Assembly: GCA_021800255.1 (NCBI GenBank) | Contig: JAJYZC010000026.1 | Span: forward strand, 1-43,562 | DNA length: 43,562 bases | Direction of reading: 5' to 3' | Source: Acidobacteriota bacterium | Lineage (GTDB): Bacteria > Acidobacteriota > Terriglobia > Terriglobales > Acidobacteriaceae | Part shown: piece by piece, positions 27,301 to 34,771 of the stretch | How the letters are laid out: every line of letters begins with the position of its first letter | How positions within the stretch are numbered: the first letter of the stretch is position 1 | Notes under the pieces: generated by a model | What the model was told of the DNA's origin: nothing | What the model saw: the letters and a program-made list of their open reading frames with translations, nothing else | The model's database searches: none | Made by a program: the position numbers and the translations under genes

Positions 27301-28013
27301 TGAATACGGATCAGACGTATGTCTATCCGCTTTATCCCGCCAATGCAACCGGTATTCCGGCGGCCGCGCGGGTGCAGAACATCAAGGCGCTGGATACGGG
27401 GAATGCACAAATCGACCACCCCATTCTTTTCAACGTCTCCTACGTCTATCAATTTCCCGAGCTGCGCGAGGGCAATCGCTTCCTGCGCAGTCTTGCCAAT
27501 GGCTGGACGACAAGCGGCATCATCTCGACCCAGTCTGGTGACGCGCTGACGGCAATAGACGCATTCGACGACAACTCCCTCACCGGCCAGCTTCAAGATC
27601 GCGCAGAGGAGAATTTCAGCTTGCCAGCCTACAAGAAGGGAGCCGGCCTCGGCGACTGCCCAGCCCGCACCCGTTGCTATAACTGGTATAACCCCGCGGC
27701 CTTCTCCGTTCCCGTGCAAAATGGACCGGGAACGGGCTTTGGCAACGTAGTTAAAGGGTCCCTGCGCGGCCCCGGCCTCACCAACTGGGACGCCGATATG
27801 CTGCGCAACTTTACGATCTATCACGAGAGCTACTTGCAGTTCCGGGCTGAGTACTACGACGTGCTCAACCACACGGAACTGAACGACCCTAGCTTATATA
27901 CCGATCCGACTCCCAGCAGCACCTCTTTTGGAACCATCACTAGCAACATACTCAATCCGCAGGGCGACCCAGTCGCGCGCGAGGCGCAGTTCGCGCTGAA
28001 GCTCATCTTTTGA
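24345..28013 (+). CDS. TonB-dependent outer-membrane receptor, Oar-like
   Basis: A 1222-residue outer-membrane beta-barrel protein, probably importing oligosaccharides in place of a SusC protein. The ATG at 24345 is chosen because GGAGG (24332-24336) lies 8 nt upstream; an in-frame ATG at 24306 has none. After a signal segment (WLVVVLTVVAFSLG) comes a carboxypeptidase-regulatory-like domain (about 40-125: GSIDGTVTDPTGAVVPHAAV, GEYTFPTLMPTQY), then the plug (FPLNGRNAASLILLTPGVAN, NYLLDGGNNVDEMTN, SAEYGQSAGAVVNIVTKAGT) and a long barrel ending with an aromatic residue (QFALKLIF), as outer-membrane barrels do. No SusD partner is nearby. Base composition is less GC-rich than the flanking glycosidase genes. 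Its promoter matches that of the catabolic operon. Confidence 0.95.
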   Translation: MNHATQGQPKINWQLWLVVVLTVVAFSLGQRDARAQAYGSIDGTVTDPTGAVVPHAAVIATATLTGQQTKTTANASGEYTFPTLMPTQYTILASAQGFQTYKHPGIVLQANQAMTVNIVLRVGSATQTISVSGTPPQVNTTNGTLSQVIGHQQIIDFPLNGRNAASLILLTPGVANATNEGFGLNEGDSKTFPEAVVTSSDGTLPNQQNYLLDGGNNVDEMTNANDPFPFPDALQEFSVQTTNYSAEYGQSAGAVVNIVTKAGTNHFHGDAFEFVRNTYFDARPYFSTTALVQNLNQFGGVIGGPVIIPHIASGRHTQFFFGYQRTPDHFASSEGSATVPTLAEEGRAAGENYADFSNLCDSAQGNAFNGSGVCVNSAGNPVPSEQIRNPFTNAVYPYNHIPTSAFDPAAVAFEKAFPTFSGTEAPGQIGGVVHYYFPNIQVFNEFVGRVDHQFGAHDHIFFRYYYNFFNAPSVYNSTDLLDYLPLANDRYQNAAISETHIFSPRLVNNLVLNYQREYSQRNGPTGSPMISAFGVKNVYQYASAGPYLNVSINGGYFAVTSTAPAIFGRNDYNLNDVLNWVKGKHNFAFGGHVELSKFDVVNINAGDGNFSFAPVSNRIGSTTYQYPNALANFQMGFMSSFTQGNIQIVNDRGNFPSIFAQDTWRITPRLTLDYGVRWELFEPWADHHNEQMYFSPSNYTADEGSPQYDLATFAGTPGLPAGMVLSGDPGYPKYGLNDRYTHFMPRVGFAYDVFGNGKASIRGGFGTFYQDRMQAWMNLSQGSDVPNDISLSLADPGMYGSAPGANPGGPFSNPYCTGCATGTVSNPFPYTLPFPKSQVFPNAFQVTEYDPNNFHTPVTYAWNLTLQQQLTPSTMLQMAYVATASRHQLIDLETNPSVNNGSGLGKNLRRSYNTAPTVGPCTTTAGCQSSYSNIVLGSMSGAASYNSLQVTLQKRMSQGVSVLANFTWSHTLDDMPLAMFSNTEDLNTDQTYVYPLYPANATGIPAAARVQNIKALDTGNAQIDHPILFNVSYVYQFPELREGNRFLRSLANGWTTSGIISTQSGDALTAIDAFDDNSLTGQLQDRAEENFSLPAYKKGAGLGDCPARTRCYNWYNPAAFSVPVQNGPGTGFGNVVKGSLRGPGLTNWDADMLRNFTIYHESYLQFRAEYYDVLNHTELNDPSLYTDPTPSSTSFGTITSNILNPQGDPVAREAQFALKLIF

Positions 28014-28014
28014 C

Positions 28015-28054
28015 ACATCCGTCCAAAATAGCGGTTGGCATTCTGGACGGATGT
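28015..28054 (+). terminator. Stem-loop directly after the TonB receptor
   Basis: ACATCCGTCCA (28015-28025) and TGGACGGATGT (28044-28054) are perfect 11-bp inverted arms around an 18-nt loop, starting 2 nt after the stop codon. There is no T-run behind the stem, so it may be a factor-dependent terminator or a 3'-end stabiliser. An insertion-sequence end is an alternative, since transposase debris follows. Confidence 0.5.
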
Positions 28055-28243
28055 AGAGATGGATGTAGATTTGACAGGACATAAAGATCGCATCCCGGCC
28101 GATTGGCAGATCAGGGCGGTGGGGCGTCGAGTTATGCGGGGAGCGGTTTGCTGTCGAAGATAGCTCCACAATTGAGTTCGAGTTATGCATCTGGGGGGCA
28201 GCGGAGCAGTTCTGCTGTTTAAGCCGAAAGTACGGCTCCCTCG

Positions 28244-28627
28244 ATGGCGCGGGAGGCGAGCGCGCTGGTGCACGCGCTGTACGCCGTCGAGCAGCAGGGC
28301 GCAGACGCATCGTTCGACGAGCGTCTCATGTGCGTCAGGAGCAGTCAGCGCCGGTGGTGTCCGAGTTACAGGAGAAGTGACTGGGTTGGAAGGAGCAGTT
28401 ACCGCTCAAGCATCCCATGTCCGAGGCGGTCACCTACGCGCTGGGCCACTGGGAGGAAATCAACGTCTTTCTCGCCGACGGCGCCGTGCCCATCGACAAC
28501 AACGCCAGCGAGCGCGAGAGGAAGCGCGTGGTGCTCAGCCGCAAGAACTCGCTCTTTGCCGGCAACGGCTGCGGCGGCGAACTTGCAGGCGTACCGTGCC
28601 TTGACAGAGGTGCTTGACGCTCCCTAA
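28244..28627 (+). pseudogene. IS66-type transposase remnant
   Basis: Fragments of the C-terminal part of an IS66-family transposase in shifting frames. ALVHALYAVEQQGADASFDERL is in one frame up to about 28330. RQEQSAPVVSELQEK follows in the next frame and runs into an in-frame TGA at 28378-28380, probably a mutated TGG. The same frame then continues with KHPMSEAVTYALGHWEEINV, IDNNASERERKRVVLSRKNS and LFAGNGCGGE, the best-conserved part of the family (AVTYAL...W..., IDNNA.ER...R, GRKN.LFAG). A further shift near 28580 may restore LQAYRALTEVLDAP. There is no intact transposase, and no matching terminal repeats were recognised. It is a dead element between the glycan region and the heat-shock genes. 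Confidence 0.85.
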
Positions 28628-28636
28628 AATCAAGTT

Positions 28637-28696
28637 ATGGCACCGCAGTCGCTTCCGGTATAAGTGCTAGAAAGATAAGTGCTTAGTAGGTGCCAT
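28637..28696 (+). repeat. Inverted and direct repeats upstream of hrcA
   Basis: ATGGCACC (28637-28644) and GGTGCCAT (28689-28696) are perfect 8-bp inverted arms 44 nt apart. Between them ATAAGTGCT occurs twice in direct orientation (28660-28668 and 28675-28683). The direct 9-mers resemble one half of the HrcA operator CIRCE (GAGTGCTAA) but are not arranged as its inverted repeat. This may be an altered operator or the end of the decayed insertion element. The stretch from here to hrcA (28852) shows nothing else. Confidence 0.5.
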
Positions 28697-28851
28697 CTCC
28701 CTGTGGTCTCGTTGACCGGCGAAGCCGCGGAGAAGCGATTTCTGCGCGCCGTGGCAAGGCGCCGATTCTGACCGCCGAAACGGGAACTTGGCTTGGACAG
28801 GGCTTGAGACCGGCGCCTGAGCGGTGTTCCAGCCAGGACGGAGAGCAGCGA

Positions 28852-29967
28852 ATGTCTGAAACGCGTCTCAGTCCGCGCGAGCGGCTGGTGCTGAACGCGG
28901 TGATCGAGTTGTACATCGCCACCGGCGAGCCCGTGGCCTCGCAAGGAGTGGCGAATGTGTTTGCTAACCGCGAGGGGCTGAGCGCAGCCACGCTGCGCAA
29001 TGTGATGGCTGCGCTGGGCGAGCATGGCTTGCTCGAGCAGCCTCATACTTCGGCCGGCCGCGTCCCAACGGCGGCGGCCTTCCGCTATTACGTGGAGCAG
29101 CTTACCCAACAAGGGCGTATGGCCGCCGGGACGCAAAGCGGATCGATGCCGCAGGCCGCTTCCGGTTTGAACAGCCCGCCACTCAGCGAGGCTCGCCGCG
29201 GCCAGATCGAGGAGAGCTTCACTGGCGTGGCCAGCTCGCACGAATACCTGGAGCGCACCTCGCACGTGCTGGCTTTGATCTCCAGCGGGCTGGGCGTGGC
29301 GCTGGCCAGCAGCACGGAGGGGCAGGTGCTGGAGCACATTCATTTTTCGCGTCTGGGAACGGGCCGGGTGCTGGCGGTACTGGTGACACAGGCGGGCGCA
29401 GTGCAGGATCGAGTGCTGCCGTTGGACCGTGAGATGACGCACCTGGAGTTGGAGACAGCGGCGCGCTACCTGAACGAGAACTTTCGCGGCTGGCCGGTGG
29501 AGCGGATTCGCGCCGAGGTTGCGCGCCGCCTTGAGGCCGAGCGCGAGGCTTACCGCCAGTTGCTGGCTTCGGTGGACGAGCTTTGCGGTAGAGGCGCACT
29601 GGCTGGAGGCGAGGCCGGGGCGGCCATCTTTGTGGATGGGATGGCGAACCTGATCGGTGTGGCGCGCGACCGCGAGCGGCTGCGCCAGATGCTGTTAGCC
29701 CTGGAAGCCAAGGAACGGCTGGTGGAGCTGCTGACCGCCTACGTGGATGGCCGCCAGCAGGAGGTGCGCGTGGTGGTGGGGTTGGACGAAGCTTCGCCCG
29801 CCATGCAGGACTTGGTGCTGATCGGCGCGCCGGCGCGGCTGGGCGGCGCCAGCCTGGGCACGGTCGCGGTTATCGCACCCACGCGCATCCAATATCAGGA
29901 GATGATTCAGGCAGTGAGTTATATTGCCAAGCTTTCCGAGCGCATTCTTGACGTTCCCGCCGACTAG
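28852..29967 (+). CDS. hrcA: Heat-inducible transcription repressor HrcA
   Basis: A 371-residue repressor of class I heat-shock genes, which normally binds CIRCE operators and is kept active by GroE. The N-terminal winged helix is clear (LSPRERLVLNAVIELYIATGEPVAS, LSAATLRNVMAALGEHGLLEQPHTSAGRVPTAAAFRYYV). The C-terminal part carries family features (HVLALISSGLGVALA, VQDRVLPLDREMTHLELETAARYLNENFRG, ASLGTVAVIAPTRIQYQEMI). A GGAG-containing ribosome site precedes the ATG at 28852. The frame is open further upstream to a GTG at 28690, but that part has no HrcA character. It is followed by grpE after 220 bp and then dnaJ, a common chaperone operon order. Confidence 0.96.
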   Translation: MSETRLSPRERLVLNAVIELYIATGEPVASQGVANVFANREGLSAATLRNVMAALGEHGLLEQPHTSAGRVPTAAAFRYYVEQLTQQGRMAAGTQSGSMPQAASGLNSPPLSEARRGQIEESFTGVASSHEYLERTSHVLALISSGLGVALASSTEGQVLEHIHFSRLGTGRVLAVLVTQAGAVQDRVLPLDREMTHLELETAARYLNENFRGWPVERIRAEVARRLEAEREAYRQLLASVDELCGRGALAGGEAGAAIFVDGMANLIGVARDRERLRQMLLALEAKERLVELLTAYVDGRQQEVRVVVGLDEASPAMQDLVLIGAPARLGGASLGTVAVIAPTRIQYQEMIQAVSYIAKLSERILDVPAD

Positions 29968-30008
29968 GTCTTCGACCGCAGGAACTCGTTCCTTCGAGTT
30001 CGTGCATT

Positions 30009-30070
30009 CCCCGGTCCCAAAGGGGACCTGGGGCACCCTAGGATGGCGCAAGATTGAGCGATCAGAGACC
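30009..30070 (+). repeat. Hairpin plus copy 1 of a dispersed intergenic repeat
   Basis: CCCCGGTCCC (30009-30018) pairs with GGGACC-T-GGGG (30023-30033) around a 4-nt loop, leaving one bulged T. Directly after it, 30036-30070 matches 34045-34078 at 28 of 34 aligned positions with one inserted base; shared cores are AGGATGG, GCAA and TCAGAGACC. It lies in the hrcA-grpE gap and could attenuate transcription between them or be a mobile-type small repeat. Confidence 0.55.
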
Positions 30071-30187
30071 CAGGCGCCCGCGGCCGGCAATCTCCATCCG
30101 CCTTCAGGCTGGCTGGAACGATGCCAGCCGTTGCCGGAAGCAGCATAGAATGGCGCGCAGCCGGTCTGCAAACGTAGATTGAGAGCG

Positions 30188-30850
30188 ATGAGAAAACAGG
30201 AGACCGAATTCAACGTGTTGGAACCTCTGGAACCTGGATCAGGCGCAAGGACGGAAGAGCCTGCGATGGACGCGGAGACGGAGATGCCTGCGCCACAGAA
30301 CGCCGGAGCCGCAGCGGAAGCTGCAGCGGCCGGGAGCGCGGAGACTGCACCCGCAACGGAGGCGGCTGGCGCGCTGGAAACCGTCAGCAAAACGGAGTTT
30401 GAAGAATTGAGGGCTGAGCGCGACCGGCTGCTGGACCGGCTGGCGCGCTTGCAGGCGGAGTTCGACAACGCCCGCAAACGCGCGGAGCGTGAGCGCATGG
30501 AGTTCCGCGATTATGCCGCCGCGGGCGTGATCGAGCAATTTTTGCCCGTGCTCGACAACTTCGAGTTGGCGCTCAAGGCTACCGGCTCGGCGCACCAGTT
30601 GCGTTCCGGCGTAGCCTTGATCGTCAAACAGATGGAAGAGGTCTTGGCCCGGCTGCAGGTCATGCCGGTTCCCGCGGCCGGTGAAGCCTTCGATCCCCGC
30701 ATCCACGAAGCCCTGGGCTCAGTGGAGCGCGACGACGTGCCCGACCAGCACGTAGCCGAGGAGGTTCGCCGCGGCTACCGGCTGCGCGACCGCCTCCTGC
30801 GCCCGGCGCTGGTGCGCGTGGCCCACAACCCTAAACCGGGCGGCGAGTGA
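30188..30850 (+). CDS. grpE: Nucleotide exchange factor GrpE
   Basis: A 220-residue cochaperone that releases ADP from DnaK. After an acidic, Ala-rich disordered N-terminus (about 1-65), the long coiled coil runs through [30 protein letters not shown]. The signature follows: [54 protein letters not shown], and a C-terminal beta wing ([24 protein letters not shown]). The ATG at 30188 is preferred; a TTG at 30179 would add three residues. It is followed 22 bp later by dnaJ. dnaK is not in the window. Confidence 0.96.
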   Translation: MRKQETEFNVLEPLEPGSGARTEEPAMDAETEMPAPQNAGAAAEAAAAGSAETAPATEAAGALETVSKTEFEELRAERDRLLDRLARLQAEFDNARKRAERERMEFRDYAAAGVIEQFLPVLDNFELALKATGSAHQLRSGVALIVKQMEEVLARLQVMPVPAAGEAFDPRIHEALGSVERDDVPDQHVAEEVRRGYRLRDRLLRPALVRVAHNPKPGGE

Positions 30851-30872
30851 GTCCGATAAACAACACAAGGGA

Positions 30873-32006
30873 ATGAGTTCTAATACAAGAGTGAGCAAAG
30901 CAGATTATTACGAGGTGCTGGGCGTTTCCCGCAACGCCAGCGATCAGGAGTTGAAGAGCGCCTACCGCAAGCAGGCGCTCAAGTACCACCCTGACCGCAA
31001 CCCCGGCAACCGCGAGGCCGAAGAGAAGTTCAAAGAGGCGAGCGAAGCCTACCAGGTGCTGAGCGACGCTGAAAAGCGCGCCGCCTACGACCGCTATGGT
31101 CACGCCGGCGTCGGCGGGCAGGGCTTCAGCGCCGGTCCCTTCGGCGGCGGCGTGGACCTGGGCGACATCTTCGGCGACTTGTTCGGCGAGATGTTCAATG
31201 TGGGCGGAGGCGTGCATCGCGCCACTCGCCAGCACCGAGGCGACGACCTGCGCTTCGACCTGACCATCGACTTCGAGGACGCCATCTTCGGCACGGAGAC
31301 CGAAGTAAAGCTTCGCCGCCTCGATGTCTGCACCGCGTGCAACGGCCGCGGCAGCGCCTCCGGACGCGGTCCCAGCGTTTGCAGCCAGTGCCAAGGCCGC
31401 GGGCAGATCCGCTATCAGCAGGGATTTTTCTCAGTAGCCCGCACCTGCACTGCCTGTGGAGGGACCGGCTCGGTGATCGGCGACCCCTGTCCCACCTGCC
31501 GCGGCGAAGGCCGCGCCGCCCGCGAGGTAAAGCTCAATGTCAAGGTCCCGCCGGGCGTGGAAGACGGCACGCGCGTCCGTTATGCAGGCGAGGGCGACGC
31601 GGGCCGCGCCGGAGGGCCCAAGGGCGACCTCTACATCATCCTTTCCATCCGGCCCCATGATTTCTTCGAACGCAGCGGGCACGACCTGCATTGCGTTGTC
31701 CCCATCAGCTTTCCCCAGGCGGCCCTGGGCGCGGAGTTTGAGATTGCCGGCATTGACGGCCCCATCAACATCAAGGTTCCCGAGGGCACGCAGAGCGGCA
31801 AGGAGCTGCGCATTCGCGGCCGCGGCGTTCCCTACCTGAACGACAAAGGCCACGGCGACCTGATCGTCAAGGTCATCGTGCAGATTCCACGCAAGCTCAG
31901 CCGCGCCCAGCGCGATCTGGTGGCCAAGCTGGGCGAGTCGCTCACGGTGGACAACAAGCCCGCGTCACCCGGCCTCATCGAAAAGATGAAGGACCTGTTC
32001 AGTTGA
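30873..32006 (+). CDS. dnaJ: Chaperone protein DnaJ (Hsp40)
   Basis: A 377-residue type I J-protein that stimulates the DnaK ATPase and delivers substrates. The J domain (about 10-75) has the HPD triad at 39-41 ([10 protein letters not shown]). A Gly/Phe-rich linker follows ([30 protein letters not shown]). Four CxxCxGxG zinc motifs are present ([32 protein letters not shown]), and then the two beta-sandwich substrate domains ([38 protein letters not shown]). All functional features are complete. It ends the hrcA-grpE-dnaJ group and faces the convergent membrane-protein gene 113 bp away. Confidence 0.97.
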   Translation: MSSNTRVSKADYYEVLGVSRNASDQELKSAYRKQALKYHPDRNPGNREAEEKFKEASEAYQVLSDAEKRAAYDRYGHAGVGGQGFSAGPFGGGVDLGDIFGDLFGEMFNVGGGVHRATRQHRGDDLRFDLTIDFEDAIFGTETEVKLRRLDVCTACNGRGSASGRGPSVCSQCQGRGQIRYQQGFFSVARTCTACGGTGSVIGDPCPTCRGEGRAAREVKLNVKVPPGVEDGTRVRYAGEGDAGRAGGPKGDLYIILSIRPHDFFERSGHDLHCVVPISFPQAALGAEFEIAGIDGPINIKVPEGTQSGKELRIRGRGVPYLNDKGHGDLIVKVIVQIPRKLSRAQRDLVAKLGESLTVDNKPASPGLIEKMKDLFS

Positions 32007-32119
32007 GGCAAAGGTGATGGACTTCCGTCGCGCGCCTTTCGTGGGCCGGTCAGGGCTTTGCTCCGCACCGTTGCTGTCGCGCAGTTTGATGAACGCTCTC
32101 CGGCCAACCAGCCTCTACA

Positions 32120-33808
32120 TTACGGCGCACAACCCAGGCGCGCAATCCGGCCGGGTGGAATCACCGCGCGGTCGTAGATGGAGATGGTATTCGGGTCGCG
32201 CACCAGCTTATAGCCGCGGAAGGCCGGATCCGCGAGTGCGCCGGCGGCCGCATCGCGGGGCCAGCCTTCGCTCTCCGACAGCACCAGCACGGTGCGGCCT
32301 TGGATGTGCGCCGCCAGAATGGGGAACCGGCCCAGCTTCAGCTCCTTTGCGTTCCAGGGATCGCTTACGGCATAGAGATCGGAAAAGATCTGCGTTGCGT
32401 CCAGGCTCAGCACCAGCGTCTTGCCGTCGCAGACGCCGCGGATACGCTTTGCAAATGCGGTTGTCCTCAGTTGTTCGGCCACGAACGCGCGATGATAGCC
32501 CCAGGATGACCCGGTGGGAAAGCCTCGCGGCAAATGACGGGCGTGGCCGGGTAAGGCGATGAGTTTAGAGGGAGCGTAGTTGAGGATGAGCGGTCCGGTG
32601 AGCGCGCCGAGCGCCTGATTGGCGCAGACTGCGCCGAGGGCCAGCGCGTATACGCGCAGGGGCCGCGCCGGGCTGCGCCGCAGGATCAGCCAGCCGGCCA
32701 GCATGGAAACGCCGGCCAGGCACAGAATGAAGTGCCGACCCGGACGGGGATCGGCGATCCAGAACGCCAGCGGCGGCGCAATCAACGCGAGCGGTCCGAT
32801 TGCGGAATAGCGCAACGCCGTCCTTTGCCCGGCTGCGGCTGGCGCCGTCGTGGCCGCGCGTACGATCGTGATCGCAGCAACCAGGCCCACGGCGGTGGTT
32901 GCGATGCCGCAACTCAAGGTAAAAACAAATACGCCGATAGGGATGTCTTTCCAGCGGATGAACTGCTCGATGAAGGGACCCAATCGCCCGGTTCCCAGCG
33001 TGGAATCGACCCATACCGCCTTGAGCGCAAAAAAAGCCGCCGCAGAGAGCGCAGGCGCAACCGCGCGCCGTCCGGCGGATTTCAGGAACATGGTCGGGGA
33101 GCGAAGGTCTGCGCGGGTCAGCGCCACGAACGGAAGGGCGAGCAGAATCTCCGCCCGGGTGACCAGCGCCGCCAGCAGCAAAAGCCCGCCCAGAAATGAA
33201 AGGACAACTGCGCGCGCGCCGCGTGCTGGAAACAACAAACAGCAAGAAGCCGCCGCAAAGAGGGCGAAGGCGGGAAGAATCGGGTGCCCGCTAGTGCCAA
33301 GCTCCAGCATCATGGGGCTGAAAGCGAATAAAAGCAGGGCCACCGTGGCGGACCGGAGGCCGTACAGCATCCACGCCAGCAGCCAGAAGCAGAGACAGCC
33401 TGCGGCCGCCGACCAGAACCCGATGGCGTTGATCAACGCCATCAGCCGTTGAGGATCCGCCAGGGTGCGGGGGTCCGCCAGGCGATACAGAGCGGCGATA
33501 TACCCAAAACTAAACGCCTTTCCATACTGGGTCGCGGAGGCGAAATAAGCGCCGTTGCGGGCCCCATCCAGCAGGCCCACCAGCACGCGATATAAGTCAT
33601 CTTCGCCGAGCAGCCCCCGGTACCGGAACGCATCGATCCAGAGAACGTACAGCGCCCAGGCGATGGCGGCGAAGAGGATGTCGATCCAGGGAGGCTCCTG
33701 TCTGAGGTCCGAGAGGAAGCGTCCGCCCGCTTTGGCTCCGAATGGAGCCGATTCGCATGTGCCTGATGGCGCGCCGCCCGGAGCTTGCACCTCGCTCCCT
33801 CCCTTCAT
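32120..33808 (-). CDS. Polytopic membrane protein, GT-C-type glycosyltransferase-like
   Basis: A 562-residue inner-membrane protein with about ten or more hydrophobic segments. After a 40-residue cytoplasmic stretch, the first transmembrane helix (WIDILFAAIAWALYVLWI) is followed by an acidic loop (RGLLGEDDLYRVLVGLLDG) resembling the catalytic Asp/Glu loop of GT-C enzymes that use polyprenyl-linked sugars. Later helices include LGGLLLLAALVTRAEILLALPFVAL. A soluble C-terminal domain of about 130 residues begins near the last helix. An AGGA ribosome site precedes the ATG at 33808. Exact function is unknown; cell-envelope glycosylation is inferred from topology and the loop only. No partner gene is adjacent. 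Confidence 0.75.
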   Translation of the reverse strand: MKGGSEVQAPGGAPSGTCESAPFGAKAGGRFLSDLRQEPPWIDILFAAIAWALYVLWIDAFRYRGLLGEDDLYRVLVGLLDGARNGAYFASATQYGKAFSFGYIAALYRLADPRTLADPQRLMALINAIGFWSAAAGCLCFWLLAWMLYGLRSATVALLLFAFSPMMLELGTSGHPILPAFALFAAASCCLLFPARGARAVVLSFLGGLLLLAALVTRAEILLALPFVALTRADLRSPTMFLKSAGRRAVAPALSAAAFFALKAVWVDSTLGTGRLGPFIEQFIRWKDIPIGVFVFTLSCGIATTAVGLVAAITIVRAATTAPAAAGQRTALRYSAIGPLALIAPPLAFWIADPRPGRHFILCLAGVSMLAGWLILRRSPARPLRVYALALGAVCANQALGALTGPLILNYAPSKLIALPGHARHLPRGFPTGSSWGYHRAFVAEQLRTTAFAKRIRGVCDGKTLVLSLDATQIFSDLYAVSDPWNAKELKLGRFPILAAHIQGRTVLVLSESEGWPRDAAAGALADPAFRGYKLVRDPNTISIYDRAVIPPGRIARLGCAP

Positions 33809-34183
33809 TCATCCTGTATGACCGCGGAGCCGTTAGAAAAATACTAACGCGGTATTCTCCCGCATCGTTTTGAAAGACCTTTTCCGGCGGCCAGCCGCGC
33901 CGCTTGGCCTTCTGGAACGATTCGTTGAGAGGATTGACCTGACGGAAAAATAGAAGCCGGAACACGGCGATGGGATCGTTCGAAATGGCGAAGCAGCCTC
34001 CGCTCATGCTCAGCCGCGTCCGGCGCAAGCCGGCAGCGTGCTTTCCCAGGATGGTGCAAAATCAAGCTGTCAGAGACCAGCCTGCTTCTCCCGATCCTGA
34101 TCGAAAAGAGGAAGAGTCTGCTCATCTAAAGCGGGCCCGCTGCGCAGATTCGTCTCCGCGGATGCTTCCCGTGGCGCAGCCGC
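33809..34183. other. Intergenic region with repeats and a possible gene fragment
   Basis: 375 bp upstream of the membrane-protein gene. It contains a 6-bp inverted repeat CGTTAG/CTAACG with an A-rich loop (33831-33849) and the second copy of the dispersed repeat (34045-34078). The minus strand about 33850-34010 reads as protein-like sequence (ISNDPIAVFRLLFFRQVNPL, then NESFQKAKRRGWPPEKVFQN) without its own start context; I do not recognise it and it may be gene debris. Confidence 0.45.
34045..34078 (+). repeat. Copy 2 of the dispersed intergenic repeat
   Basis: Matches 30036-30070 at 28 of 34 aligned positions, with five transitions among the six mismatches or near that and one single-base gap. 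Unlike copy 1 it is not preceded by the CCCCGGTCCC hairpin. Only these two copies were noticed in the window. Confidence 0.5.
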
Positions 34184-34738
34184 TCAATCCTTCGCCAACT
34201 CGGCTTCGATGGCGGCGATCAGCTCAGGAGCGTCGGGCTGCGTGTCGGGCGCGAAGCGGCGCACCACCTCGCCCTGCCGGCTGACCACAAACTTCTCAAA
34301 GTTCCACAGCAGCTCCGGCTCGGGGAGGGTTTCGATCCCGTAACCCTTCAGCTTCTCGCGGAAAGGAACCTCGGCCAAACTCACGGCCTTGGGCTGGGAC
34401 GCGATCAAGGCCGCATAGAGCGGGTGCTTGTTCGCGCCCGTGACCGCAATTTTGCCGAACAGGGGAAATTTGACCCCATAGTTTGCTGTGCAAAACGTCT
34501 GAATCTCTTCGTTCGTTCCCGGCTCCTGCTCGCGGAAGTCGTTGGCCGGAAAGCCGGCCACAACCAGCCCTTGGCCGCGATAAAGTTCGTAGAGTTTCTC
34601 GATCCCTTCGTACTGCGGCGTCAGCCCGCACTTCGAAGCCACGTTCACCACCAGAAGGACCTTGCCCTTGAACTCGGCGAGCGAGGCGGGTTCGCCGGTG
34701 ATCTTCTGGAGGGGAATATCGTAGATTGCTGCGCTCAT
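34184..34738 (-). CDS. Glutathione peroxidase-family thiol peroxidase
   Basis: A 184-residue cytoplasmic peroxidase reducing hydroperoxides, probably with thioredoxin rather than glutathione. The peroxidatic residue is C37, a cysteine not selenocysteine (VNVASKCGLTPQY). The tetrad partners Q71 (FREQEPG) and W145/N146 (LLWNFEKF) are present. C83 (IQTFCTANYG) is placed as the resolving cysteine of the two-Cys, thioredoxin-dependent type. About 15 extra residues precede WNF (KAVSLAEVPFREKLKGYG). An AGGAG ribosome site lies upstream of the ATG. It is 33 bp downstream of the M20 peptidase gene and likely co-transcribed with it. Confidence 0.95.
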   Translation of the reverse strand: MSAAIYDIPLQKITGEPASLAEFKGKVLLVVNVASKCGLTPQYEGIEKLYELYRGQGLVVAGFPANDFREQEPGTNEEIQTFCTANYGVKFPLFGKIAVTGANKHPLYAALIASQPKAVSLAEVPFREKLKGYGIETLPEPELLWNFEKFVVSRQGEVVRRFAPDTQPDAPELIAAIEAELAKD

Positions 34739-34771
34739 GCGTTTCTCCTGTATCTGTTCGGACGTGCGGTG

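Noticed and set aside
28637..28696. CIRCE operator for HrcA
   Set aside because: The half-sites are direct, not inverted, and lack the TTAGCACTC arm.
34184..34738. Selenocysteine in the glutathione peroxidase
   Set aside because: The active-site codon is a normal cysteine and no TGA occurs within the frame.
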